Assembly: GCA_002412595.1 (NCBI GenBank)
Contig: DHVJ01000056.1
Coordinates: 1-60,139, forward strand
DNA length: 60,139 bases
Source of the DNA: Anaerolineaceae bacterium UBA5211
Lineage (GTDB): Bacteria > Chloroflexota > Anaerolineae > Anaerolineales > Anaerolineaceae
Direction of reading: 5' to 3'
Positions 52,601-60,139 of this stretch are shown one piece after another. The number at the start of each line of letters is the position of its first letter. The stretch's first letter is position 1. Position numbers and translations under genes: made by a program. Under the pieces are notes generated by a model that saw only the letters and a list, made by a program, of their open reading frames with translations, had not been told where the DNA came from and did no database searches.

Positions 52601-52695
52601 GTCAGCAGGCTATTTCAGCTGAACAGCAAGCTTTGAATGAAGCGGCATTGAATAGCGGTGTTGAAAGTTCGATTGAGGGTACTCCGCTAGAATAA
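49672..52695 (+). CDS. Large secreted repeat protein 1 (FN3-like and LamG-like domains)
   Basis: A 1007-aa secreted protein: signal peptide to about residue 33 (MVFADG), a Thr/Pro/Val/Glu linker with PTEVPTEVPTE repeats to about 115, then two copies of a unit. Each unit has two Fn3-like beta domains (pattern ..IYT..PTF.W.G......Y.L.VYD..G.K.., with a Cys pair such as CDEDEGVC) and one LamG/jelly-roll-like domain marked by W(Y/T)TGYIFGYTNAGTY and KGFVGFEMYRPDS. Each unit ends in a GSIEGY-type tail. No cell-wall sorting motif is seen. Such domains bind glycans. AAAGGA lies just before the ATG. It is the first of three tandem paralogs with their own promoters and terminators. Confidence 0.75.
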   Translation: MKNKNFRKNSLQCMIAFIMLASTMFNTGMVFADGDVSAEDSDATEEPTAVPTEVPTEVPTEVPVADPTDVPTAVPTEVTVGQPTETATAVPTDVVATETATQEFTLTPTITPTEETLSAQAVTLTSPAGTVYTRTPYFVWDYEEDAYKYQLFVYQKSSKGDIKMYDKLYIASKVCDEDEGVCTIKSPTSLAYGSYYWKMRECVGDSDDYICYDLESASSMEFVVSSTTPTTDEPSGTIYTNTPTFTWTGVADDEEQYYLLVYDSDGDKVAINGGTYILDATDVTCETNEDDEYICSYTDADAFDNGSYKWKVRAYYSGKWRSYSSYRTFTVASEIDESFDSYAADFTKLAGGTWLLGTEDGNTVYYTNGVSKKMTSLRSKYIFDDVDITAVVKRDAGTVDGSYPASYIGVRMGKSKSSSTYMWYTGYIFGYTNAGTYAIWRVDSSSRVETIQPWTDITGGINDGDWNTLNITAEGDDFTFSINGSEVASFSDDTYSKGFVGFEMYRPDSTILPFYIDSVTANNISSTSVSGASISSEQAAANLTAQSSSTGSIEGYDGGTVHSQAITPNPSEPSDTTIYTSKPTFKWDDTGDEKYYLYLAKISTGGIDKVYGKTLSAETYCSEGECAYTSASTLSQNDYVWKIKSYDGSDYSDYSDDQYFTVGTTMPTAKKPYSTGYDNQPTFTWTGIIDAEQYNIVAYDSKGKKVVSWWPLADEVTCDADNICSVEMEDFSGIEESNWIAPDSLDNGKYRWRVRALYNSKWSVFSAYRDFTVASEFDSDFTSNSEGWSRLWGGKWYRSSGNFYSTGSAKVMNTARYAYTYSDFTYTAVVKREHTSQTYSSYPANYVAVRMGTSHTSDLQWYSGYLFGYTNAGYYSIWRVTGSGKSVALQPWTETDAIDKGNWNQLTVTAEGSTFEFYINGELMTTVEDDNDSKGYVGFEFYRPASAYTGKFYIDEAQLTLIESTSTSLSAQSAGSSQQAISAEQQALNEAALNSGVESSIEGTPLE

Positions 52696-52731
52696 ATAAA
52701 TCAGAAAATATACGAGACAAAGAGGCAATTC

Positions 52732-52755
52732 ATTCGAATTGCCTCTTTTCTTTGT
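52732..52755 (+). terminator. Terminator after surface protein 1
   Basis: GAGGCAATTC and GAATTGCCTC form a perfect 10-bp stem with loop ATTC, followed by TTTTCTTT. It is 37 nt past the stop. Confidence 0.85.
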
Positions 52756-52784
52756 TAAAAATATACGAGTGTAGGATAAAATAA

Positions 52785-52830
52785 TTGTCATGATTTATTA
52801 ATTGACAAAATTAAATCTTCAATTTATTCT
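52785..52830 (+). promoter_or_regulatory. Promoter P3 before surface protein 2
   Basis: TTGTCA (52785-52790), then TTAATTGACA with TTGACA at 52802-52807, 17 nt, TATTCT (52825-52830). The gene starts about 205 nt downstream at 53041. Confidence 0.65.
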
Positions 52831-53040
52831 GAATTTTGGTTAAACCTTGTGATAGACAAGGAACTCAACTATGGGAGTTATGTTTATGAATCTTTCCTGG
52901 TAATACCGGTTTGCGTTTAAGTCTGCCGACCGCCTTTAGCAATATCTAATTTACAGCCTAACAGAAATTTCTTGCATACCTTCCGTGTTTTTGGAAGAGT
53001 AAAAAAAGTCCTATTTGTAAGACTAAAAAGGGTGAACATA

Positions 53041-56000
53041 ATGATGAAAAAAAACGCTTTAACCAGCTTTATTGCTGTTTTAATGATCGTAGCAATGTTG
53101 CTCAGCCCCGGATTGGCTTTTGCGGATGATACACCGGAAGATGGTGAAGTGTCTGTAGAGGAAAATCAGGCAACAGCGGAACCTACTGAGATCATAACTG
53201 AAATACCCACAGAGGTGCCGACTGAAGCCCCAACAGATACATCAGCATACCAAACTGGCGGTGAAGGAACCGAAGACCCGCAGAGCACCGCAACCCAGGA
53301 CCCTGCAGGGGAAGAACCCCAGCAAGCCACTGAAGTTCCAACCGAAATGCCCTCTGAGACGTCAACCGAAGAAATAACGGAAACTCCAACCGATGTTCCC
53401 ACAGAGACGCCCACCGAAACGCCTACAGAGACATTGACACCGACTGTCACACCCACCGAGGAAAGCTTATCTGCCCTTTCAACGGATGAGTATGACCTGA
53501 TAGGGCCATCTGACATCCTATACACCAAAAAACCTACTTTTAGCTGGTATGAGATCGAAGGTGCGACCAAGTACTTTATTTTTGTTACAAAGGTCACTCT
53601 GCGAGGGGAGATAAAGATCTACGAGAAGGGCTACAAATACAGCAGCATCTGTGACGATGGAATCTGTTCCGCCACTCCTTCGACTTCACTGGGTTACGCC
53701 GATTATCAATGGAAGGTGCGCCCGTATTACGATGATGGTATCTATGGTGATTACAGCGAGGCAATGAAATTTACGGTGGCAACCCTCACGCCGAGCGCGG
53801 AAGAACCCAGCGGGACGATTTATGAAGATACCCCTACATTTAAATGGACGGGTGTTTTAAATGCTGAAAAGTATTACTTACTAGTTTACGATGATGACAG
53901 CGATAAAGTCATCAACCAGGAAATTACAGATGATGAATTCGCTTGCGAAGAAGATGATGATGGCGATTACATCTGCAGTTACGTTCCCGAGGAAGCCTTC
54001 AACAATGGATCCTACAAATGGAAAGTGCGCGCTTATTACAACAGCAAGTGGAGAAGTTACAGCAGTTATGGGAAATTTATAGTAGCTTCGGATATTGATA
54101 CCGAATTTGAAAGCTATAGCGCGGATTGGAAAAAATTTGCCGGTGGGAGCTGGCTTCTCTCCAACGGTACATATTACACCAAGGGGATTTCCAAGAAATA
54201 CACCAGCCTGCGCACATCCTATCTCTTCTATGATTATGAGGTTACCGCGCGGGTAAAACGTGAGAGTTCTTCCGATGGATCCTATCCGGCCAGTTATCTG
54301 GCAGTGCGCATGGGTTCCTCGAAAGGTTCCAAGTATCTCTGGTACACCGGTTACATTTTTGGTTATACCAATGCAGGTACTTACAGTATCTGGCGTGTGG
54401 ATTCGAGCAGCACGGCTAAAGCGATTCAACCCTGGACTTACACAGACGCGATTTTACCCGAGGACTGGAATGATCTGAAGGTAGTTGCGGACGGGGATGA
54501 TTTTGAATTTTATATAAACGATGAACTGATGACCAGTTTCACGGACACGAACTATTCAAAAGGATATGTCGGCTTTGAAATGTACCGCCCGGATTCAACC
54601 CAAAGCCGCTTCTGGGTGGATTCGGCAACCCTGACGCGCCTGGAAGATGCAAGCGGGACAACTGCCAGCTTGAGCGCGCAGCAGGCTGCTTACAACCTGG
54701 CTGCCCAGAGCAGCAGTGTTGATGGCAGCATGGAAGTCTATGAAGGCGCGACCATTACCGCGCAAGATGTGGATATACCCACCGCTATAAGCCCCAGCGA
54801 TACCACTGTGTATGAAACTAAACCCACATTTAGTTGGGATGAGGTGAGCGGAGCGGAAAAATACGCCATATCGCTCAGCAAGATCACTATTGACGGTATT
54901 GATAAGGTTTACACCAAGACTTATTACAGCAGCTCGGTCTGTGAAGATTCGATATGTTCCGTGACGCCTTCCAGCACATTGAGCAAGAATGACTATGTCT
55001 GGAAAGTACGCGCATACGATGGCGATGAATGGGGGGATTACTGTGAGGAGCAATCCTTCACTGTGGGCAGCACCACGCCAATCACCAAGAAGCCGAACAC
55101 GACCATATATGAGGATACACCAACTTTCACCTTCACAGAGATCGTGGGTGCGGAAGAGTATAACATTATCGTGTATAACTCCAAAAAGAAGAAAATCGTG
55201 AATCTCTTTACCTCAGACTTTGAATGCGAAGGCTCTATTTGCAGCGTCAGTCCGGATATTACCTTTGACAACGGCAAATACCGTTGGCGTGTGAGGGCTT
55301 ACTATAACGGTAAGTGGCGCTACTACAGCGGATATGAAAGCTTCACGGTGGGTTCCGGTTTTGAATCCGACTTTGAGGAAAACAACACTGGCTGGAGCCG
55401 TTTGTGGGGAGGCAGTTGGAAGCGTTCGGGAGGATATTTCTATACCTATGGAAAATCCAAGAAAATGACCACTGCGCGTTATGCTTACACCTATTCCGAC
55501 TTTGAATTTGAGGCGAATATGAAGCGCGAAGGCGGCACCATGCACAGTTCTTACCCGGCCAGTTATTTGGGGGTGCGCATGAGCAGCTACAAGACCTCTG
55601 ATTATATTTGGTACACCGGTTACATCTTCGGTTATACCAACGCTGGCAATTACAGTATTTACCGTATGGATTCCAAAGGCGCCATAACTGTCATTCAGCC
55701 ATGGACCTATACAACCGCCATTAACATCGATGGCTGGAATGACCTGAAAGTAACTGCGGAAGACGAGAATTTTGAGTTTTATATCAATGGGGAACTGATC
55801 AACAGTTTTAGCGACGATACATACTCCAAAGGCTATGTCGGATTTGAGATGTATCGGCCGGGTTCGGCTACCAGCCGCCTGTGGATCGATGATGCCTCAC
55901 TGAATTTATTGGGTGAGGATGTCAGCTCCGGCTCGATAACTACACTCTCTGCTCAATCTGTATCCGATACAATTGACTTGGAGCAACAGATCCTGAACCA

Positions 56001-56055
56001 GGCGGCTTTGGAAAGTGAAGCGCTTGGGTCAATCGAAGGTTATCCGGCGCCCTAA
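53041..56055 (+). CDS. Large secreted repeat protein 2
   Basis: A 1004-aa paralog of protein 1 with the same plan: signal peptide (LAFADD), a long Thr/Pro/Glu/Ala linker (PTETPTETPTETLTPTVTPTEE), then two units of two Fn3-like domains and one LamG-like domain. Family blocks recur: CDDGICSATPSTSLGY, LWYTGYIFGYTNAGTYSIWR, SKGYVGFEMYRPDS. Unit tails read DGSMEVY (middle) and LGSIEGYPAP (C-terminus). ATG 53041 has AAGGGTGA upstream and a second ATG follows at once; a TTG further up lies before the ribosome-binding site. No enzymatic motif is seen. Confidence 0.75.
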   Translation: MMKKNALTSFIAVLMIVAMLLSPGLAFADDTPEDGEVSVEENQATAEPTEIITEIPTEVPTEAPTDTSAYQTGGEGTEDPQSTATQDPAGEEPQQATEVPTEMPSETSTEEITETPTDVPTETPTETPTETLTPTVTPTEESLSALSTDEYDLIGPSDILYTKKPTFSWYEIEGATKYFIFVTKVTLRGEIKIYEKGYKYSSICDDGICSATPSTSLGYADYQWKVRPYYDDGIYGDYSEAMKFTVATLTPSAEEPSGTIYEDTPTFKWTGVLNAEKYYLLVYDDDSDKVINQEITDDEFACEEDDDGDYICSYVPEEAFNNGSYKWKVRAYYNSKWRSYSSYGKFIVASDIDTEFESYSADWKKFAGGSWLLSNGTYYTKGISKKYTSLRTSYLFYDYEVTARVKRESSSDGSYPASYLAVRMGSSKGSKYLWYTGYIFGYTNAGTYSIWRVDSSSTAKAIQPWTYTDAILPEDWNDLKVVADGDDFEFYINDELMTSFTDTNYSKGYVGFEMYRPDSTQSRFWVDSATLTRLEDASGTTASLSAQQAAYNLAAQSSSVDGSMEVYEGATITAQDVDIPTAISPSDTTVYETKPTFSWDEVSGAEKYAISLSKITIDGIDKVYTKTYYSSSVCEDSICSVTPSSTLSKNDYVWKVRAYDGDEWGDYCEEQSFTVGSTTPITKKPNTTIYEDTPTFTFTEIVGAEEYNIIVYNSKKKKIVNLFTSDFECEGSICSVSPDITFDNGKYRWRVRAYYNGKWRYYSGYESFTVGSGFESDFEENNTGWSRLWGGSWKRSGGYFYTYGKSKKMTTARYAYTYSDFEFEANMKREGGTMHSSYPASYLGVRMSSYKTSDYIWYTGYIFGYTNAGNYSIYRMDSKGAITVIQPWTYTTAINIDGWNDLKVTAEDENFEFYINGELINSFSDDTYSKGYVGFEMYRPGSATSRLWIDDASLNLLGEDVSSGSITTLSAQSVSDTIDLEQQILNQAALESEALGSIEGYPAP

Positions 56056-56077
56056 GGGCTGAGAAATAACTAAGCAG

Positions 56078-56108
56078 AAAGGCAGGTGTGTCATAAACAC
56101 CTGCCTTT
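56078..56108 (+). terminator. Terminator after surface protein 2
   Basis: AAAGGCAGGTGT and ACACCTGCCTTT form a perfect 12-bp stem with a 7-nt loop, followed by CCTGTTTAAT. It is 23 nt past the stop. Confidence 0.75.
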
Positions 56109-56175
56109 CCTGTTTAATATTACTGCGATATAGAAGACTGAGGTTACCACTACGAGTAAAAATCTCATCAATAAA

Positions 56176-56221
56176 TTGTCATGGCTTATTAATTGACAAA
56201 TATTTCTTCCGGAATTAATCT
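56176..56221 (+). promoter_or_regulatory. Promoter P4 before surface protein 3
   Basis: TTGTCA (56176-56181), TTAATTGACA with TTGACA at 56193-56198, 17 nt, TAATCT (56216-56221). In the leader CATCCCG/CGGGATG (56281-56307) forms a hairpin followed by GTGTTTTT, a possible attenuator before the gene at 56418. Confidence 0.65.
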
Positions 56222-56417
56222 CATGAAAGAGCCAGTTCTGATGAAGATGGACGAATGCATGCTGAGTTCAGAAAAAAATTCATCCCGGCATGCTTATAAG
56301 CGGGATGAGGGTGTTTTTCATTCGTCACGGCTGTTATTCTCGATATGCCTGTTGGAGCTGGTTTATCCCACTTAGATGAAAATTACTTTATTTCGATGAA
56401 TTAATAGGATTGATTGA

Positions 56418-59400
56418 ATGACAAAGAAGATTCTGTGTGTGAAAAATGTCTTATCCGGTGTTATAGCAGCTATGATGCTATTGTCTTTGATCAGCACTCC
56501 GGGAATTGCCTTCGCGGACGCTTCGCAGCCAGAAGAAGCACCCACCGAAGCAATTCTGACTGCTGCCGAAGAAACGGAGGAAAGCACATCTGAACAGGAA
56601 GAGGAGCCTACGGAAGTACCCACGGATATCTCAACCGAGGTTCCCACTGCAATCATTACTGAAGCTCCTTCTGCCGCAGCCACACAGACTCCCACCCAGG
56701 CATTAAAGCAAGCAGTCACTGCAACAGCGCAAATCACATTAAAACCGACGGATAGCCAACTTCTGGAAGAGACGTTGACACCCAGTGCCACCCCCACAGA
56801 AGAATGCGTGAGTGCGCAGGATACATATATCCCAACAGCGCTTAGTCCCAGCGGGATCGTTTACACAACCAAACCGACTTTCGAATGGACCGAGGTGGAA
56901 GGCGCAACATATTACCATCTCTACGTTTATAAAGTTGTGTTGGGGGGAGTGGTCAAGGTTTATCGAAAAACATATAAAGGTTCAATTTGTGAGGATTCGG
57001 TCTGTTCTGTGACGCCTTCCACTTCGCTGGGCTATCGTGATTACCAGTGGAAGGTGCGCGCAGATGTGGATGAGGAGTGGCGCGATTTCAGTGACTACAT
57101 GTATTTCTCCACGGCCGGGACCACGACCACCGCTAAAACGCCCAGCAGCACTATTTACACGGATACTCCGACCTTCTCATGGGTGGAGATCGTAGGGGCG
57201 ACGCAGTATGAGATCCTGGTGTACAACAGCAAGGGCAAGGTGGTGCATGACCAGTACACTTCCGACTTTACCTGTGATGATGAGGGCCTTTGCAGTGTTG
57301 ATGCCAGCGCGGCGCTGGAAATGGGCAGCTATAAATGGCGCGTGCGGGCCTATTACCGCAGCAAGTGGCGCAGTTACAGCGACAAGAAGAGCTTCATCGT
57401 GGCCGGAGATGTCAATTCGGATTTTGAGGATGATTCCGATTATTGGACACTGCTGGCCGGCGGAAAGTGGGTGCTATCTGACGGGTACTATTACACCGAT
57501 GGGAAATCCAAGAAGATGACCAGCCTGAAGAGCACTTATATCTATGATGATGTGGAGGTTCAGGGGCGGGTCATGCGCGCGGGCGGATCGGCAGATAGTT
57601 CTTTCCCGGCCAATTACATTTGCGTGCGTATGAGCACTCACCGCACGTCACAATATTTATGGTACACGGGATATGTGTTTGGTTATTCCAACGCCGGCAA
57701 TTACAGCATTTTGCGTATGGATTCAAGCGGAAAGGTGACCACCATCCAGCCCTGGACAGATACGGACGCGGTGAATCCGGATGACTGGAACGACTTGCGC
57801 GTTGTGGCGGAAGGAGACAACTTCTCTTTCTATATTAATGACACCCTGGTAAACAGTTTCACGGATTCAAAGTACAGCAAAGGTTACGTGGGTTTCGAAA
57901 TGTATAACCCGGGTTCAGGACAGGCACGTTTCTACATCGATACGGCTGCCATTACGGTACTGGACGGCACCAGCGCGGGGAGCGTTTCATCATCCGGAGC
58001 AGTGGATGCAGAACAGCAAGTTCTCAACCAATCAGCCCAGAACGAAGAAGAAATTGGTTCCATCCTGGGCTATTTTGAAACGGAAGACCTGAGCGCGGAA
58101 GCCACCGCCGCAGCGACCGAAGAAACTGAAGAAGGCAGCCTGGAGGCAACCAGTACAGTTGAAGAGACGGAAATGGTTGCGGAAGATGAGACAGTTGAAA
58201 CCGAAACACCTACTGATGAGATAAATATCTCCGCCCAAGGCACTTCCGGCATCCCCAGCCTGATCAGCCCCAATACGGCTGTATATACCCGCAAGCCGAC
58301 CTTTAGCTGGTATGAAGTTGAGGGTGCCAGCTCTTATTCCCTATATGTGTATTACTACAATTTCGGCGGGATCATTCGTGTTTACCGCCAAGAGTACAGC
58401 AGTTCGGTATGCAGCGAAGGGATTTGCAGTGTGACCTCTCCCAAATCGCTTTCGTATCTAAAATACCAATGGCGCATGCAGGCTTATGACGGCACGGACT
58501 GGAGCGATTTCAGCGATTACCAGTACTTTGAAGTGCAGAAATTAGTGCCAACCGCGGAAACACCGGACAGCACGATTTACACTTCTTCGCCGGATTTCAC
58601 CTGGTCGGAGATTGTGAACGCGGAGCAGTATAACATTGTGGTGTACAACTCCAAGGGTAAAAAAGTGCTCAATTCCTACACCACCGATTTCACCTGCGCA
58701 GATAGCGTTTGCAGCCTGCCCAGCGAGGTGGCTTTCGGCATCGGTACATATAAATGGCGCGTGCGCGCCTATCTGGACGGTAAATGGTCCTCCTATGGCG
58801 CATATGAAAGCTTTACGGTAGCCAATGAGATTGATTCAGACTTCGAAGACAACAAGACTGGTTGGAGCCGTTTCGCGGGCGCCAACTGGAAGAATGCGTA
58901 CGGGTATTACTATACCGACGGCAAGGCCAACCGTATGTCCAGCGCGAAATATACCTATAAATACAGCGATTTCAGCATCACGGCGCGCGTAAAACGTGCA
59001 GCCGGAACAGTCAGCAGCTCCTACCCTGCCAGTTACCTGGCGGTACGTATGGGCGCTAACAAAACGTCTGAATATATCTGGTACACCGGTTATATCTTTG
59101 GCTATACCAACGCGGGCACCTATAGCATCTGGCGTTTGGGTTCGGGCGGCAGCAGCACAGCCATTCAGCCCTGGACGACCACCGACACCATCAACGCGGA
59201 TGATTGGAATGACCTTAAGGTGACGGCGCAGGGCAGTACGTTCCAGTTCTACATCAACGATACTTTGGTGAACACTTTTACGGATAGCAAGTATTCCTCC
59301 GGGTACGTGGGCTTTGAGATGTACCGCCCCGGCTCTATGAACAGCCGCTTCTACGTGGATTCGGTTAGTCTGGATGTTATTGAGGCTGAGGCGCTTTCCG

Positions 59401-59507
59401 CGGCTTCGTTGGAGAGCAGCCCGGCCATCAGCACCCAGCAGCAGCAGTGGAACCGGGAGGCCTGGGAGGATTCGGATGGGGATTCGCTGGAGAGTTATAC
59501 GGAGTGA
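56418..59507 (+). CDS. Large secreted repeat protein 3
   Basis: A 1029-aa paralog: signal peptide (IAFADAS), a Thr/Pro/Glu linker to about 135, then two units of two Fn3-like domains and one LamG-like domain. The blocks WYTGYVFGYSNAGNYSILR and WYTGYIFGYTNAGTYSIWR mark the two LamG-like domains. Between the units lies an extra acidic Glu/Thr stretch of about 60 residues (TEETEEGSLEATSTVEETEM) that proteins 1 and 2 lack. The tails are IGSILGY and DSLESY, degenerate forms of GSIEGY. Its codon use looks richer in GC than the copies upstream. A terminator follows at 59624. Confidence 0.75.
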   Translation: MTKKILCVKNVLSGVIAAMMLLSLISTPGIAFADASQPEEAPTEAILTAAEETEESTSEQEEEPTEVPTDISTEVPTAIITEAPSAAATQTPTQALKQAVTATAQITLKPTDSQLLEETLTPSATPTEECVSAQDTYIPTALSPSGIVYTTKPTFEWTEVEGATYYHLYVYKVVLGGVVKVYRKTYKGSICEDSVCSVTPSTSLGYRDYQWKVRADVDEEWRDFSDYMYFSTAGTTTTAKTPSSTIYTDTPTFSWVEIVGATQYEILVYNSKGKVVHDQYTSDFTCDDEGLCSVDASAALEMGSYKWRVRAYYRSKWRSYSDKKSFIVAGDVNSDFEDDSDYWTLLAGGKWVLSDGYYYTDGKSKKMTSLKSTYIYDDVEVQGRVMRAGGSADSSFPANYICVRMSTHRTSQYLWYTGYVFGYSNAGNYSILRMDSSGKVTTIQPWTDTDAVNPDDWNDLRVVAEGDNFSFYINDTLVNSFTDSKYSKGYVGFEMYNPGSGQARFYIDTAAITVLDGTSAGSVSSSGAVDAEQQVLNQSAQNEEEIGSILGYFETEDLSAEATAAATEETEEGSLEATSTVEETEMVAEDETVETETPTDEINISAQGTSGIPSLISPNTAVYTRKPTFSWYEVEGASSYSLYVYYYNFGGIIRVYRQEYSSSVCSEGICSVTSPKSLSYLKYQWRMQAYDGTDWSDFSDYQYFEVQKLVPTAETPDSTIYTSSPDFTWSEIVNAEQYNIVVYNSKGKKVLNSYTTDFTCADSVCSLPSEVAFGIGTYKWRVRAYLDGKWSSYGAYESFTVANEIDSDFEDNKTGWSRFAGANWKNAYGYYYTDGKANRMSSAKYTYKYSDFSITARVKRAAGTVSSSYPASYLAVRMGANKTSEYIWYTGYIFGYTNAGTYSIWRLGSGGSSTAIQPWTTTDTINADDWNDLKVTAQGSTFQFYINDTLVNTFTDSKYSSGYVGFEMYRPGSMNSRFYVDSVSLDVIEAEALSAASLESSPAISTQQQQWNREAWEDSDGDSLESYTE

Positions 59508-59623
59508 ATTTAGCCATATATTAACGATTGTTGAACACCCACCCCAACTCTCCCCCTTTCGGCAGTAGTAAATTTCTCTATAGGCTGATACGAAATGGGG
59601 AGGGAGAAAAGGTGATGGCGGTT

Positions 59624-59651
59624 GGCGGAGCAGGGAGGCTCCGCCTTTTTT
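59624..59651 (+). terminator. Terminator after surface protein 3
   Basis: GGCGGAGC and GCTCCGCC pair with loop AGGGAG, followed by six T. It is about 115 nt past the stop. Confidence 0.75.
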
Positions 59652-59678
59652 ATTTGATTCTACGACGTCCTCTCTGAT

Positions 59679-59750
59679 GTCATCCTGACGAGCATAGCGA
59701 GGAGGGATCTCGGGCGGCAGGTAAATTGACCAGTCACCCGAGAGAAAGAT
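59679..59750 (+). repeat. Intergenic repeat-like segment
   Basis: GTCATCCTGACGAGCATAGC, then GGGATCTCGG..., resembles the dispersed intergenic repeats ('GTCATCCTGAgcgaagcgaAGGATCTC') common in many bacterial genomes. CTCGGG and CCCGAG pair across it. A second common spacer sequence (CACAGATGGACACAGATGG, about 59787) follows. No gene is seen in 59508-59901. Confidence 0.5.
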
Positions 59751-59901
59751 TTGACATTCATTCTCTTCTGCCTCAGAGTTTAAATCACAGATGGACACAG
59801 ATGGCTCTACTGAAAAAAGCACAAAAAGAGAACATAATATTTGTAAAAAGAAACGCAGATGCTAACGTAAACATCAGTGAATGACAGACAAAAAAAATGC
59901 C

Positions 59902-60139
59902 CTATTGATAATGGGCTATTCTTCGCAAATTTGTCATGGCTGTTGCCAGGATCATCATCTGCGAAACTCGAATTTGCCCGCGAACTGGAAGTTTCCCATG
60001 TGGAAAAGCGTGTTTGATTGAACGCATGGCAGCCTCAACCGCAGCGCGCGGATTGTGTTTTTGTTGTTTTAACCATAGATGCCTTTGGCGCCTGAGAGCC
60101 CATAAAAATTCTTGCTGTGAAAAGGCCCAGTTGAATTGA
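59902..60139 (-). CDS. Transposase, C-terminal part (runs off the right edge)
   Basis: An open frame enters from the right edge on the minus strand and ends at TAG 59902-59904. The visible 79 residues include RRQRHLWLKQQKHNPRAAVE, AAMRSIKHAFPHGKLPVRGQ and a closing TNLRRIAHYQ. The NPR(A/S)AVEA..RS.KH.FP.GKLPVRG pattern is that of the end of a DDE transposase, with the Glu in AVEA as the likely third catalytic residue. GCCC...GGGC followed by eight T just past the stop is a probable terminator. The family cannot be named from this part alone. A plus-strand frame over the same bases is a shadow. Confidence 0.7.
   Translation of the reverse strand, partial: QFNWAFSQQEFLWALRRQRHLWLKQQKHNPRAAVEAAMRSIKHAFPHGKLPVRGQIRVSQMMILATAMTNLRRIAHYQ

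Noticed and set aside
53160..53460. Tandem nucleotide repeats in the linker of surface protein 2.
   Set aside because: They only reflect the PTE(V/T)P codon pattern of the linker, not an independent repeat element.
58836..59822. A 328-codon minus-strand frame across the end of surface protein 3.
   Set aside because: Most of it is antisense to conserved LamG-like blocks; the rest falls in repeats. No ribosome-binding site.

Overview
The window reads like a chromosomal segment of an anaerobic Gram-positive-type or monoderm-like bacterium, most plausibly of the phylum Chloroflexota, class Anaerolineae. This assignment is inference. It rests on the many secreted proteins and lipoproteins with Thr/Pro/Val/Glu linkers (PTEVPTE, TPYPTYTP), the NBR1-like Ig lipoproteins, a Tad/Flp pilin locus behind a c-di-GMP riboswitch, and sigma-A promoters. 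No rRNA or ribosomal marker is present to settle it.

Region 1 (about 0.5-16.9 kb) is a carbohydrate-acid utilisation region that looks like a genomic island. A tRNA-Arg(TCG) gene lies at 16863-16935 on the minus strand. Its 3' end is repeated exactly (18 bp) at 1685-1702 and imperfectly at 500-518. Between the repeats are an aldolase of the DapA/NanA family, two C_GCAxxG-type cysteine proteins, a SorC-type regulator and a ten-gene run on the plus strand. That run encodes a phosphotriesterase-family lactonase, a complete ascorbate-type PTS (EIIC, EIIB, EIIA), UlaD-, UlaE- and UlaF-like enzymes, a second EIIC with a frameshift, a GrdB/PrdB-like cysteine protein and a small unknown. A histidine phosphatase and a fucose-isomerase-like protein follow on the minus strand. 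A short motif, TGTACNNATGTT, recurs at four places in this region, three of them next to promoters, and probably marks the regulon of the SorC-type protein. The pathway resembles L-ascorbate catabolism, with two differences: the lactonase is of another family, and the UlaD-like enzyme has Arg and Glu where the family has its catalytic Lys and Asp.

Region 2 (17.0-22.4 kb) has a c-di-GMP-I riboswitch and terminator in front of three Tad/Flp-type genes, each broken by a one-base shift. Three lipoproteins and a polytopic GT-C-type glycosyltransferase follow.

Region 3 (22.5-41.6 kb, all minus strand) holds clpB; a four-gene unit (two thymidylate-kinase-like P-loop kinases, a CHAD protein, an HD protein); a full phosphate regulon (phoU, pstB, pstA, pstC, pstS, phoR, phoB); and an exopolysaccharide-type set (glycosyltransferase, heparinase-like lyase, bi-domain oxidoreductase). 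The start of phoB overlaps the glycosyltransferase, so phosphate sensing and polysaccharide genes are probably co-transcribed. PstS is an in-frame tandem duplication, PstC has an added N-terminal membrane domain, and a three-repeat Pho box lies before pstS. CHAD and HD(Ppx/GppA-like) proteins beside Pst suggest a polyphosphate link.

Region 4 (41.6-47.4 kb) carries an overlapping ECF sigma/anti-sigma/bactofilin-like membrane lipoprotein operon, a Cys-rich membrane-anchored protein, a radical-SAM remnant, a methyltransferase and a deoxynucleoside kinase. Region 5 (47.4-59.6 kb) has a lytic-transglycosylase-like secreted protein and three tandem paralogous secreted proteins of about 1000 residues. 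All four sit behind near-consensus TTGACA-N17-TATNCT/TAATCT promoters that share an upstream sequence and long leaders. The window ends in intergenic repeats and the C-terminus of a transposase.
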